Both the position numbers and the translations under genes were made by a program. A stretch of 64,000 bases of DNA from Ornithoclostridium sp944380285. GTDB taxonomy: Bacteria > Bacillota > Clostridia > Christensenellales > UBA3700. The notes beneath the pieces are model-generated. The model was not told the DNA's origin, did no database searches, and saw nothing but the letters and a program-made list of their open reading frames with translations. Numbering within the stretch: the first letter of the stretch is position 1; each line of letters starts with the position of its first letter. Below are positions 1-8,075 of this stretch, in pieces. The DNA lies in assembly GCA_963931165.1 (NCBI GenBank), contig OZ006985.1, positions 434,001 to 498,000 on the forward strand, in the 5' to 3' direction.

Positions 1-513
1 CGGCGCGTATTTGGGGATGGGCACGTTGTGGCAAAAGTCGTATTTGAGATACTCAAACCCCCACCGCGCGAACGTCAGCGCGTCCTTGTACTCGTTGCCG
101 TAGCCCGCCGGAAGATCTTCGCAGGTCAATGTGCCGTTGGACGAGTAGATGCCCGCTTTGAGCCCGAGCGCGTTGATCTTGGCGACAAGCGCCTTCATGC
201 CGTGAGCGAACTTGGTCAGATCGTGCTGCACCTCGCCGTTTTCGTCCCTGAGCGACGAGTGCCAATTGTCGTCGATGTTGATGCGGTCGTATCCCGCGTC
301 AAGCAAACCTTTCTCCTTCATCGCGACCGCGGTCTCGTAGATCAGATCCTCGTCGATGGTGTTCTTGAAGGTGTTCCAGCTCGACCACCCCATCGGCGGA
401 GTGGGCGCGTCGCCGCCCTTGTATTCGACGTTGGAATAGAGATCGCTGACGCGCGACGGGCGCGTGAACAGCTTTTTGAGATAGCAGATCGGGCACATGC
501 CGTTGCGTTTCAT
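1..513 (-). CDS. alpha-galactosidase, GH27 family (N-terminal 171 residues; runs off the window)
   Basis: The start codon is at 513-511 behind GGGAGG at good spacing; the frame stays open to the window edge, so only the N-terminal part is seen. GH27 enzymes hydrolyse terminal alpha-linked galactose (or N-acetylgalactosamine) by a retaining mechanism. Visible family motifs are PPMGWSSWN (residues 39-47), INIDDNW (78-84), LKAGIYSS (118-125) and YLKYDFC (155-161), where D159 is the expected catalytic nucleophile. No signal peptide is evident, so it is probably cytoplasmic, acting on imported oligosaccharides. A short Cys-containing extension (CPIC, residues 7-10) precedes the barrel. galE and a NahK-like kinase at 18-20 kb fit galactoside use. 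The substrate cannot be decided from this fragment. Confidence 0.9.
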   Translation of the reverse strand, partial: MKRNGMCPICYLKKLFTRPSRVSDLYSNVEYKGGDAPTPPMGWSSWNTFKNTIDEDLIYETAVAMKEKGLLDAGYDRINIDDNWHSSLRDENGEVQHDLTKFAHGMKALVAKINALGLKAGIYSSNGTLTCEDLPAGYGNEYKDALTFARWGFEYLKYDFCHNVPIPKYAP

Positions 514-583
514 AGTTGTCCTCCCGGAGTTGTTTATATATCCATTTTACAATATATCCGCCCAAACGTCAACATCAGCCGAC

Positions 584-611
584 AAAAAAACCGCGCCCCG
601 AAGGACGCGGT
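584..611 (-). terminator. intrinsic terminator of enolase
   Basis: On the minus strand CCGCGTCC-TTCG-GGGCGCGG forms an 8-bp stem capped by a UUCG tetraloop and is followed by seven T. It lies just past the enolase stop codon. Confidence 0.9.
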
Positions 612-628
612 GTCTGTCAAATGACGGT

Positions 629-1921
629 TCAGCGGGTGAACTTGAACGCCTTGAAGCCCGGCCAAACAGCGCCCTTGCCGAGATCTTCCTCGATGCGGAG
701 CAGCTGATTGTACTTGGCGACGCGCTCGCTTCTGCTGGGAGCGCCCGTCTTGATCTGGCAGGTGTTGAGCGCGACCGCGAGATCGGCGATCGTCGTGTCC
801 TCGGTCTCGCCCGAACGGTGAGAAGTGATCGCGGTGTAGCCCGCCTCGTGCGCCATCTTGATCGCCTCGAGCGTCTCCGAAACGGAACCGATCTGGTTGA
901 GCTTGATCAAAATGGAGTTGCCGCAGCCGTTCTTGATGCCCTTGCTCAGTCTCTCGGTGTTGGTGACGAACAGGTCGTCGCCGACGAGCTGGACCTTGCC
1001 GCCGAGCTTCTCGGTCATCATCTTCCAACCGTCCCAATCCTCTTCGTCGAGACCGTCCTCGATCGAGTAGATGGGGTACTTGGAGATCAACGCTTCCCAG
1101 TGAGCGACAAGCTGCTCGGAAGTGTATTCCGTCTTTGCCTTGGGCAGCACATAGTGACCCTTGCCCTTCTTTGCGTCCTTCCACTCGCTGGAAGCCGCGT
1201 CCATCGCAAGCACGAAGTCCTTGCCCGGCTCGTAGCCCGCCTTCTTGACCGCCTCGAGGATGTATTGGATCGCCTCTTCGTCGCTGGCAAGGTCGGGAGC
1301 AAAACCGCCCTCGTCGCCGACCGAAGTCGCAAGCCCCTTGGATTTGAGCAAAGCCGCCAAAGCGTGGAACACCTCGGTGCACCAACGCAGACCTTCGGCA
1401 AAGCTGCTCGCGCCGACCGGCATGATCATGAATTCCTGAACGTCAACGGTGTTCGCCGCATGTGCGCCGCCGTTGAGGATGTTCATCATCGGGACGGGGA
1501 GCCTGTTGCCCGCAACGCCGCCCAAGAAACGGTAGAGGGGGATGCCCAACTCGTTCGCCGCCGCCTTGCAGCAGGCGATGGAGACCGCGAGGATCGCGTT
1601 CGCGCCCAGCTTGGACTTGTCCTTGGTGCCGTCCGCCGCGATCATTGCCTTGTCGATCGCATAGATGTCGGAAGCGTCCATGCCGCAAAGCGTGTCGTTG
1701 ATGACGGTGTTGATGTTGTTGACCGCCTTGGAAACGCCCTTGCCGCCGAAACGCTTTTTGTCGCCGTCGCGAAGCTCGAGCGCCTCGAACTCGCCCGTGG
1801 ACGCGCCGCTCGGAGCCGCGCCTCTGCCGACGGTGCCGCTTGCAAGCACAACTTCCGCTTCAACGGTCGGGTTGCCGCGGGAATCGATGATCTCTCTGCC
1901 GTAAACTTTGACGATTTTCAT
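629..1921 (-). CDS. eno: enolase (phosphopyruvate hydratase)
   Basis: Converts 2-phosphoglycerate to phosphoenolpyruvate in glycolysis; cytoplasmic. The 430-residue length is typical of bacterial enolases. Clear family signatures are the N-terminal REIIDSRGNPTVE, GAAPSGASTG (substrate loop), SVGDEGGFAP, the metal-binding SIEDGLDEEDWDGW region and the LIKLNQIGSVSET signature. The start is supported by GAGAGG eight bases upstream. It is transcribed alone: a promoter lies upstream (1996-2024) and a terminator downstream (584-611). It is not in an operon with other glycolytic genes here. Confidence 0.98.
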   Translation of the reverse strand: MKIVKVYGREIIDSRGNPTVEAEVVLASGTVGRGAAPSGASTGEFEALELRDGDKKRFGGKGVSKAVNNINTVINDTLCGMDASDIYAIDKAMIAADGTKDKSKLGANAILAVSIACCKAAANELGIPLYRFLGGVAGNRLPVPMMNILNGGAHAANTVDVQEFMIMPVGASSFAEGLRWCTEVFHALAALLKSKGLATSVGDEGGFAPDLASDEEAIQYILEAVKKAGYEPGKDFVLAMDAASSEWKDAKKGKGHYVLPKAKTEYTSEQLVAHWEALISKYPIYSIEDGLDEEDWDGWKMMTEKLGGKVQLVGDDLFVTNTERLSKGIKNGCGNSILIKLNQIGSVSETLEAIKMAHEAGYTAITSHRSGETEDTTIADLAVALNTCQIKTGAPSRSERVAKYNQLLRIEEDLGKGAVWPGFKAFKFTR

Positions 1922-1995
1922 ATTGATTTCCTCTCAAAATAGTATTTTTTGATTTTGTCGGTCCGCCCCGAAGGACTTCCCTCTCGTCGCTTGAT

Positions 1996-2024
1996 ATTGT
2001 ACTCATTCTCCGCGCGATTGTCAA
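1996..2024 (-). promoter_or_regulatory. promoter of eno
   Basis: Minus-strand TTGACA (2024-2019), 17-bp spacer, TACAAT (2001-1996). The predicted start near 1989 leaves a leader of about 68 nt, which contains a small GTCC/GGAC hairpin at about 1964-1979. Confidence 0.8.
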
Positions 2025-2061
2025 ATGTTTGACGTATGTTTTGTGCACGCACGCGAGCGCG

Positions 2062-2733
2062 TCACGTCAACAGCTCTTCGAGCGCGTCCGCGATCGCTCC
2101 GCACAGCTCTTTGCGATAGCTCTTTTGCCCCAAAAGCCGCCTGTCGTCGGCGTTGCTCAAAAAGCCGCATTCGACGATCACCGACGGCAGATCCGAACAC
2201 TTTGTGATGTACAGATCGCCCGGCTGAGGCTGAAGATCGCTCCTGCCGCAGTGCGCCGCGTTGATACGCGCGTTCAGCCTCGACTGCAACGCCGAGGCAA
2301 GCGCGCCGCCTCTGCCGGTGTCGTCGTAGAACACCTGCACCCCGCGCCGCGACGGCTGCGACGGGAAGCTGTTGAGATGTATGCTGACCACGCACTCCGC
2401 GCGCGCCGACTCGATGATGCTTGCCCTCGCCTCCATGTCCGACCGCTTGGTCTCGCCCAGCGCGACGTCCTCTTCGCGCGTCATCACAACGGCGATCCCC
2501 CTCTGCTCCAACTCTCGGGCGAGCGTCTTTGCAAGCTCGAGATTGAGCTCGCTCTCCTTGACTCCGCCGACGGTCACGCCGCCGTCCCAGCCGCCGTGAC
2601 CGGGGTCGATCACGACAGCAAGCCCCGTACTTTCGGCAGGCATGAACACCGCCCACGCCCCCGCCGAAAACGCCGCCGCGAGCAGTACGATCACCGCCGC
2701 CGCGGCGACCGCTTTTCGGGACAAAAACACCAT
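2062..2733 (-). CDS. cwlD: N-acetylmuramoyl-L-alanine amidase, CwlD-like (Amidase_3)
   Basis: A 223-residue secreted or membrane-anchored zinc amidase. Residues 5-30 form a hydrophobic N-terminal anchor, then the Amidase_3 fold follows with zinc ligands visible as VIDPGHGG (H46), KESELNL (E60) and VSIHLNSF, and the catalytic Glu in VIVECGFLSN near the C-terminus. Size and single-domain layout match Bacillus CwlD, which removes side peptides so that muramic delta-lactam of spore cortex can form; that role is inferred from size and from Spo0A in this genome, and a general autolysin is the alternative. The start has a strong GAGGAGGG ribosome site. The gene is convergent with nothing and is followed by the eno promoter. 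Confidence 0.85.
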   Translation of the reverse strand: MVFLSRKAVAAAAVIVLLAAAFSAGAWAVFMPAESTGLAVVIDPGHGGWDGGVTVGGVKESELNLELAKTLARELEQRGIAVVMTREEDVALGETKRSDMEARASIIESARAECVVSIHLNSFPSQPSRRGVQVFYDDTGRGGALASALQSRLNARINAAHCGRSDLQPQPGDLYITKCSDLPSVIVECGFLSNADDRRLLGQKSYRKELCGAIADALEELLT

Positions 2734-2801
2734 TTTTCCCTCCTCGCGCGAAAGTGCGTCTCAAAGCGCGATTTTCTTCTTTTTGGGCGCAAAAGGTGCA
2801 C

Positions 2802-2893
2802 TTATCCACAGAGTTATCCACCGAAACAGTTGTTTGTGTGGAAAACTCGGCGCATTTTATGCACCGCGTCCATTCATTGATATGTGTGGAAAA
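2802..2893. promoter_or_regulatory. cluster of four DnaA-box-like sites
   Basis: Within 92 bp there is one perfect TTATCCACA (2802-2810), one TTATCCACC (2814-2822), and two TGTGGAAAA (2837-2845 and 2885-2893), which read TTTTCCACA on the minus strand. An AT-rich stretch follows (about 2909-2940). This lies in the 304-bp gap between cwlD and the ferritin-like gene. It could be a DnaA-binding regulatory or titration site, or part of an origin; no dnaA or dnaN is nearby. Confidence 0.55.
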
Positions 2894-3026
2894 TCCGCTC
2901 TATTCGCCCATTTTATTCATCGTTTTATGAATATTTTTTCATGCCCGTTTTGTCCTTCGTTTTGCCGTTTTGTGAAGACGCGAGACCTAACCGAAAACTG
3001 TCGTAACGCGCGGCGCGCCGAACGCA

Positions 3027-3032
3027 TAGATT
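3027..3032 (+). promoter_or_regulatory. -10 element of the ferritin-like gene, probable leaderless start
   Basis: TAGATT lies five bases before the ATG, so transcription would begin at or beside the start codon. The matching -35 is weak. No Shine-Dalgarno sequence precedes the ATG. Confidence 0.5.
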
Positions 3033-3037
3033 GCACT

Positions 3038-3535
3038 ATGGAAAAACTCATCGCAAGCATCAACGCACCCTATCCGCTGACCGCGCCGAAACGCGACATC
3101 CGCGACGCGCGGCTTTTGCAAGACCTGTTCGGAGGCAGAGCGAGCGAGACGACCGCGATCATGCAATATTGTTTTCAGTCGTATGTGCTGCGCTCCGCCC
3201 GCCCCGGCCTCGCCGATCTGCTCGTCGCGATCGCGAAGGTCGAGATGCACCACCACGAGCTGCTCGGAGAGGCGATCTTTGGCTGCGGCAAGCCGCCGCT
3301 GATCGCGTCCAATTGCTGTTTTTGGTCGGCAAGCGCGGTCGATTGGTCGGAGGACGCAGTCAACGTGTTGGAGCGCGACATCGCCGACGAGACGCGCGCC
3401 GTACAGGCATACGAGCGCGCGGCAAAGCTCGTCCGATCGCCCTCGCTGTCCGCACTCCTTGTGCGTATCGCCGAGGACGAAAGACTGCACGTTACGCTTT
3501 TGACCGACGCGCTCAAAACCGTCGCCGCAAAATGA
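3038..3535 (+). CDS. ferritin-like di-iron protein (rubrerythrin/Mn-catalase type fold)
   Basis: A 165-residue all-helical protein. Metal-ligand pattern: Glu in helix 1 (ASETTAIMQYCF), EMHHHELLGE in helix 2, DIADETRAVQAYE in helix 3 and EDERLHVTLL in helix 4, the paired E...ExxH arrangement of di-iron ferritin-like proteins. No rubredoxin Cys4 domain is present, so it is not a complete rubrerythrin. Likely role is peroxide or oxygen detoxification, or metal handling, in the cytoplasm of an anaerobe. I placed the start at the ATG directly after a -10-like TAGATT, because the upstream open frame has no coding character. An 8-bp GC hairpin (about 3539-3560) follows it. Confidence 0.8.
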   Translation: MEKLIASINAPYPLTAPKRDIRDARLLQDLFGGRASETTAIMQYCFQSYVLRSARPGLADLLVAIAKVEMHHHELLGEAIFGCGKPPLIASNCCFWSASAVDWSEDAVNVLERDIADETRAVQAYERAAKLVRSPSLSALLVRIAEDERLHVTLLTDALKTVAAK

Positions 3536-3584
3536 AGACGGCGGCAAAACTGCCGCCGTGACCTGCTTTTATCGACACGGGCTC

Positions 3585-5006
3585 CTATTTTTGCACCGTA
3601 CCGAAATAGTCGTCGACAAGCTCTTTGCCGCCGACTTTGGCTACGACGCCGCCCTCGATGAGCGCCGCTCTGTCGCACAGCGCAGCCGCGCATCGCAGAT
3701 CGTGCGTGACGGTGATCATCGTGTTGCCGGTCTGCTCGTGCAGCTCGTTGAGCGTCTCCACCATTTGACACAGCCCCTCGTAGTCCTGCCCTACGGTCGG
3801 CTCGTCGAGCAGCAGCACCTCGGGCTCGCACGCGACGACCGCCGCGATCGACACCCTGCGCTTTTGCCCCTCGGAGAGCGACTGCGGATGGCGGCGCCAC
3901 AGATGTTCGACGCCGAAGAGCCGTGCGATGTGCTCGGCGTATTCGGGCGATTTCGCGCCGAAGTTGATCTCTTGCTCCACGGTCGGCATGAACAGCTGAT
4001 AGTCGGGATTTTGGTAGACGACGCCCACCTTTTTGAACCACGCGCGGCTGCCGCGCGGCTTTTGCTTGAACCGCGGGTCGATGTGCTGAGTTATGCCGCC
4101 GCCTGTCGGCTTGTACAGCCTCGCGATCAGGCGCATCAGCGTCGTCTTGCCGCAGCCGTTTTCGCCGAGGAGCACGACTCTGCTTCCCTTGGGGATGCCG
4201 AGCGTCACACCGTTCAAAATGCGCCTGTCCTTGACCGAAAATGCGACGTTGTCCAGCTCGATCAGCGGCTCCGCCCCGGCGAACTCGCGGCACCCGTCCG
4301 CGATCTTTGCGGTCTGCCCGATGAGGTATTCGCGCACGTTTTGCACCCTCTTGACCGTCTTGCCCCCGATGTGCCAAACTTCGTCGACATACGGCAGCAC
4401 CATGTCGAGGCGGTGTTCGATGACGACCACGCAATACCCCGCATGCGCAAGCGCGCGAAGCGTGCCCATCAGCATCGCCGCGCCGTCCTTGTCGAGGTTG
4501 GCGAGCGGCTCGTCGAGAATGACGATCTTCTGTCCCATCGCGAGCGTGCTCGCAGTGATCAATCGCTGTTTTTGCCCTCCCGAAAGCGTGCGGCACCTCC
4601 AACTCTTGTCCAGCTTCATCAACCGGCAGACGATGTCGATCTGCCTCTGCATCCCGTCATGCGGATACGCGAGATTTTCGCACCCGAACGCGATCTCGTC
4701 CTCGACGATCTTTTGCACGATCTGCTCGTCGGCGTTCTGCAACACCACCCCGACTTTGCGGCAGATGTAGCCGAGTTTTTTGCCCTTGATGTCCTCGCCG
4801 GCGATCCTCACTTCGCCCGACAGCTCGCCGTAATAGACGTTGGGGATGATGCCGCCGACGATGTACATCAGCGTGCTCTTGCCCTCGCCCGAATGTCCCG
4901 ACAGCAGCGTCACCTTGCCGTATTCCGCGACAAAGTCCGCCCCTTCGAGTATCTTTGTCTTGCCGTCGTAAGAAAAGTTTACGCCTTTCAATTCTATCGC
5001 GTTCAT
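3585..5006 (-). CDS. ECF transporter ATPase, two ABC domains fused (EcfA1-EcfA2-like)
   Basis: A 473-residue protein with two ABC ATPase domains in one chain. Domain 1 (about 1-225) has GHSGEGKS (37-44), the signature LSGGQKQR and Walker B VILDEPLANLD. Domain 2 (about 245-473) has GENGCGKT, the signature LSEGQKRR and Walker B LLLDEPTVGQD. It powers the ECF transporter formed with the next two genes: its ATG overlaps the stop of the T-component gene by 4 bp, so the genes are translationally coupled. It is the last gene of the six-gene operon that starts at 10183. Confidence 0.92.
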   Translation of the reverse strand: MNAIELKGVNFSYDGKTKILEGADFVAEYGKVTLLSGHSGEGKSTLMYIVGGIIPNVYYGELSGEVRIAGEDIKGKKLGYICRKVGVVLQNADEQIVQKIVEDEIAFGCENLAYPHDGMQRQIDIVCRLMKLDKSWRCRTLSGGQKQRLITASTLAMGQKIVILDEPLANLDKDGAAMLMGTLRALAHAGYCVVVIEHRLDMVLPYVDEVWHIGGKTVKRVQNVREYLIGQTAKIADGCREFAGAEPLIELDNVAFSVKDRRILNGVTLGIPKGSRVVLLGENGCGKTTLMRLIARLYKPTGGGITQHIDPRFKQKPRGSRAWFKKVGVVYQNPDYQLFMPTVEQEINFGAKSPEYAEHIARLFGVEHLWRRHPQSLSEGQKRRVSIAAVVACEPEVLLLDEPTVGQDYEGLCQMVETLNELHEQTGNTMITVTHDLRCAAALCDRAALIEGGVVAKVGGKELVDDYFGTVQK

Positions 5007-5680
5007 AAGACCACCGTCAGCGCCGCGCCGGCCGCAAGTCCGATCACGAACAGCACGTCGGAAAGCGCGGGATATTCCTTTTTGTAGATCGAGTAGAGCC
5101 CTCCGCCCAGCGTGAAACCGCGCGTTTCGACCGAGAGCGCGAGCGTGTCGGAGATGTTGACCAGCCTCATGACAAAAGGCACGAGGAAGGCGCGGTAAAA
5201 GATTTTCGGATCGAGCACGCTGCCCGCGCCGCGCGTCTTCATAGCCTCTCTGACCCGCCCTATCTCGCCTTTGAGCATTGGCACGAAGGACATGGCTATG
5301 AGCATGCCCAGAGTCAACGCCCTCGGTGTGCGCACCTGCGAAAGGGCGCGCGTCATGCGGACCGCCTCGACGGACATCGAGAGCGCGACGCCCAAAAACA
5401 GCGCGCCGAAACGGTTGAGCATCGAGATCGCCGCCTCGACGTCACCGCCCGCCGATGCGTACGCGATGCCGGCGAACGCGCCGCCGAACACGACGAACGC
5501 GGGCAGCAGCTTCAAACAGCTTTTTACACATCCGAACAGGCTCACCCATGCGAGCACACCGAGCAGGTAGTAGCTCATGTTCGCCTCTCGCGCCGCGACC
5601 AGCCCGAAGACGATCACAAACAGCGACGCCGCTACGGCGACCAGAGGATAGAGCCTCGCTTTGAATTTGAAAAACGTCAT
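5003..5680 (-). CDS. ECF transporter T component (EcfT)
   Basis: A 225-residue integral membrane protein with five or six hydrophobic segments. The two family coupling motifs are visible: MKTRG in the REAMKTRG helix and VETRG in ALSVETRGF, the A-R-G motifs that contact the ATPase. I chose the ATG at 5680-5678 because the longer upstream frame overlaps the S-component gene in another frame. It overlaps its neighbours on both sides by 4 bp. It couples ATP hydrolysis in the fused ATPase to movement of the S component. Confidence 0.9.
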   Translation of the reverse strand: MTFFKFKARLYPLVAVAASLFVIVFGLVAAREANMSYYLLGVLAWVSLFGCVKSCLKLLPAFVVFGGAFAGIAYASAGGDVEAAISMLNRFGALFLGVALSMSVEAVRMTRALSQVRTPRALTLGMLIAMSFVPMLKGEIGRVREAMKTRGAGSVLDPKIFYRAFLVPFVMRLVNISDTLALSVETRGFTLGGGLYSIYKKEYPALSDVLFVIGLAAGAALTVVL

Positions 5681-6393
5681 TTTTTGAGCACCCCCGCCTT
5701 TTTGAGTTCGCGCGATACGACCATGCCTATCACCGATCCGGCAAAACACAGCGCGACGACCGCGAGCGTCATCAGCGCGATCACCCACGGCTCGGTAGCG
5801 CCGAGGAACATCGAGACCGCCTCGTTCTCCGAACCCGTCACCGTGTAGTTGACGTTGTAGTAGAGATAGAGCAAAGGCACGGTGAGCGGCATGTACAGCG
5901 TGCCGGCGAGCACGCACGCCCAATCGCTCTTGTAGCTGCGGAAGATCGCAAAGACGACCAGCTCGACGACGACCGCACACACGGCGATAAGCGCCATCGG
6001 CGGAAACATCATCACGAGAAAAAATGCGGTGAAAATGCCCATGATCGTCATCGATCCCGCCTTGCGCACCTTCATCAGCCCTATCACCGGAAAGACGGAA
6101 AATTGCAGCCCCAGCCCCAGCTGTATGATGCCGAACACCGGGACGTGGATGAGCAGCGGCATGATCGCGCTCGTCACCAACATGCACGCAGTGATGACGG
6201 CGAGGAACACGATATCCTTGATCTTGAAGCGGCGGAACATCTTGCTCTCGTCCGCGTCGCGCGCCTCGCGCCTCTTGAGCTTTTCTTCGTACGCCGCCTG
6301 TTCGGGCGCGACGGCTTGCTGCAACTCGCGCGTGTTTTCGATCAGCGCGGCGATGTCCGCGGCGGCGGTCTTGACCTCTGTGTCCACTGTCAC
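5677..6393 (-). CDS. ECF transporter S component, MptD/Trep_Strep family
   Basis: A 238-residue membrane protein with a charged N-terminal extension (about 1-55, rich in Glu, Lys and Arg) and then five or six membrane segments (for example IVFLAVITACMLVTSAIM and LAVVALCFAGSVIGMVV). It resembles the MptD or Trep_Strep class of substrate-binding S components, whose substrate is not firmly known. Position between an ABC exporter-fold pair and EcfT/EcfA is typical for that class. The two palindromic operators and the Cys-rich first gene suggest a metal or siderophore substrate, but that is inference. It overlaps both neighbours by 4 bp. Confidence 0.8.
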   Translation of the reverse strand: MTVDTEVKTAAADIAALIENTRELQQAVAPEQAAYEEKLKRREARDADESKMFRRFKIKDIVFLAVITACMLVTSAIMPLLIHVPVFGIIQLGLGLQFSVFPVIGLMKVRKAGSMTIMGIFTAFFLVMMFPPMALIAVCAVVVELVVFAIFRSYKSDWACVLAGTLYMPLTVPLLYLYYNVNYTVTGSENEAVSMFLGATEPWVIALMTLAVVALCFAGSVIGMVVSRELKKAGVLKK

Positions 6394-8075
6394 TTCACCT
6401 CCTCGAGAACTCCGCTCTCCACGCGGTAGATGCGATCGGCGATCGCCATCGTCGATTCGCGATGGGAAACCAAGATGATGCTCTTCCCCTCGCGCCCGTC
6501 TTTGAGCGCTTTGAGGATGATCCCCTCGTTGATACTGTCTACGTTGCTCGTCGGCTCATCCAGCAATATCAGCTTGCCGTCGTGCAAAAACGCCCTCGCA
6601 AGACCTATCCTCTGCTTCTCTCCTGCGGACAGATCGTCGCCGAGCGCCCCGACCTGCGTGTCATAGCCGTCCGGAAGGCTCATGATGAACTCGTCGACCG
6701 ACGCCTTGCGGCACGCGCTCCTCATCTCGTCGAGCGTCGCGTCCGCCTTGGCTATGCGCAGATTGTCGGCGATGCTTTGGTCGAACAGATAGGTGCTTTG
6801 ACTGACCATCGTCACATTGTCGGTCAACGCCGCGCTGTCTATCCTGTCGATGTCGACGCCGTTGTATTCGATGCTGCCCGAATCCTTCTCCCAAAAGCGC
6901 AGCAGCAGTTTGAGCAACGTGGATTTGCCGCACCCGCTTGCGCCGACTATGCCGACGATCTCTCCCTTTTCGGCGTGCATGCAGACGTCTTTGAGCACCT
7001 TTGCGTCTTTGTCGTAGCCGAAAGAAAGATTTTCGGTCTCCACCTTTTCGAAATCGAGAGGTTCGCCGTTTTCGACCTGCTCGACCGCGGGCTTTTCGGC
7101 AAGCAGTTTGAGGACGCGGTCACCCGACGCGAACGTCTGCGTGAGGTTGCCCGGAAGCGCCGAGATCGCGATCACCGGACCGAACGAACCGAACACCGCG
7201 ACGACCCCGACGATCATCATGCCGACGCTCAACCGGTCGGTCGACACCAAGATCACACCGACAGTTAAAGTGAGAATAACAAACACGGACACGAAAATTT
7301 CGGTCAATCCCGCCGCCGTCGAGATCTTGCGTTTGAGCTTTTTGGTATAGTCCAAAAGCACATTGCTGCGCCTGTCCACTTCGGCAAGCCGCGCGCTCTC
7401 GGCATTGTTGAGAACGATGTCTTTGACGCCCTTTATACTGTCCAAGAAGTAGGCGTTGAACGACGAAAATTCCGCCCTGTAACCTACGCCGCCCGAGCGC
7501 ATCAGCTTGGACGAGATCAGCGGCAGCACTATCCCTATCGCCAGATAGCCGCACAGCGCGACCAGCGCCAAATACCAGCTCGACACGCACCCGACGAACA
7601 CGAATACCGCGCTCGACACGACGACCGCTATGCAGATGGGCGAGATCGTATGCGCATAGAAAACCTCGAGCGTCTCGATGTCCGAAGTGATCATCGCTAT
7701 GATCGCGCCCTTTTGCTTGCTCTCCAGCTTGGCAGGGCAAAGCACGCGCAGCGCGCCGAATATCTTGTCGCGCAGCACCGCAAGCAGACGGAACGCGATG
7801 TAGTGGTTGCAATATTGCTCGATATAGCGCAGCAGTCCGCGCAGCACGCCGAACCCGACCGCGAGCCCTATTATCCATCCGTACGACAGCGCGATGCTCT
7901 CGCCGAGCGCCTTCGCTATGCCGACCGCGCCCATCAAGGTCACGCCCATCGCGCTTACAAAACCGAGACTGCCGTTGATCACGGCGACGACCATTATGTA
8001 CGCGAGCGAACCGAGCAAGACGATCAGCCTTGCCATGATCTTGCCGCCGCCCATTCTCTCCTTTTTGTCATTCAT
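6390..8075 (-). CDS. ABC transporter half-molecule, permease fused to ATPase (second of a pair)
   Basis: 561 residues: an N-terminal six-helix membrane domain (about 15-300) and an ABC ATPase domain (about 325-561) with Walker A GASGCGKS, signature LSAGEKQR and Walker B LILLDEPTSNVD. The start at 8075 overlaps the end of the partner gene by 8 bp. The two half-transporters presumably form a heterodimer. In such loci exporter-fold pairs (IrtAB, YbtPQ type) import ferric siderophores; that analogy is inference from gene order with ECF genes. The next gene overlaps its stop by 4 bp. Confidence 0.9.
   Translation of the reverse strand: MNDKKERMGGGKIMARLIVLLGSLAYIMVVAVINGSLGFVSAMGVTLMGAVGIAKALGESIALSYGWIIGLAVGFGVLRGLLRYIEQYCNHYIAFRLLAVLRDKIFGALRVLCPAKLESKQKGAIIAMITSDIETLEVFYAHTISPICIAVVVSSAVFVFVGCVSSWYLALVALCGYLAIGIVLPLISSKLMRSGGVGYRAEFSSFNAYFLDSIKGVKDIVLNNAESARLAEVDRRSNVLLDYTKKLKRKISTAAGLTEIFVSVFVILTLTVGVILVSTDRLSVGMMIVGVVAVFGSFGPVIAISALPGNLTQTFASGDRVLKLLAEKPAVEQVENGEPLDFEKVETENLSFGYDKDAKVLKDVCMHAEKGEIVGIVGASGCGKSTLLKLLLRFWEKDSGSIEYNGVDIDRIDSAALTDNVTMVSQSTYLFDQSIADNLRIAKADATLDEMRSACRKASVDEFIMSLPDGYDTQVGALGDDLSAGEKQRIGLARAFLHDGKLILLDEPTSNVDSINEGIILKALKDGREGKSIILVSHRESTMAIADRIYRVESGVLEEVK

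Noticed and set aside
497..1942. 481-codon plus-strand open frame
   Set aside because: Antisense to enolase.
2802..2893. Calling a replication origin
   Set aside because: No dnaA, dnaN or rpmH nearby and no strand switch of genes; kept only as a DnaA-box cluster.
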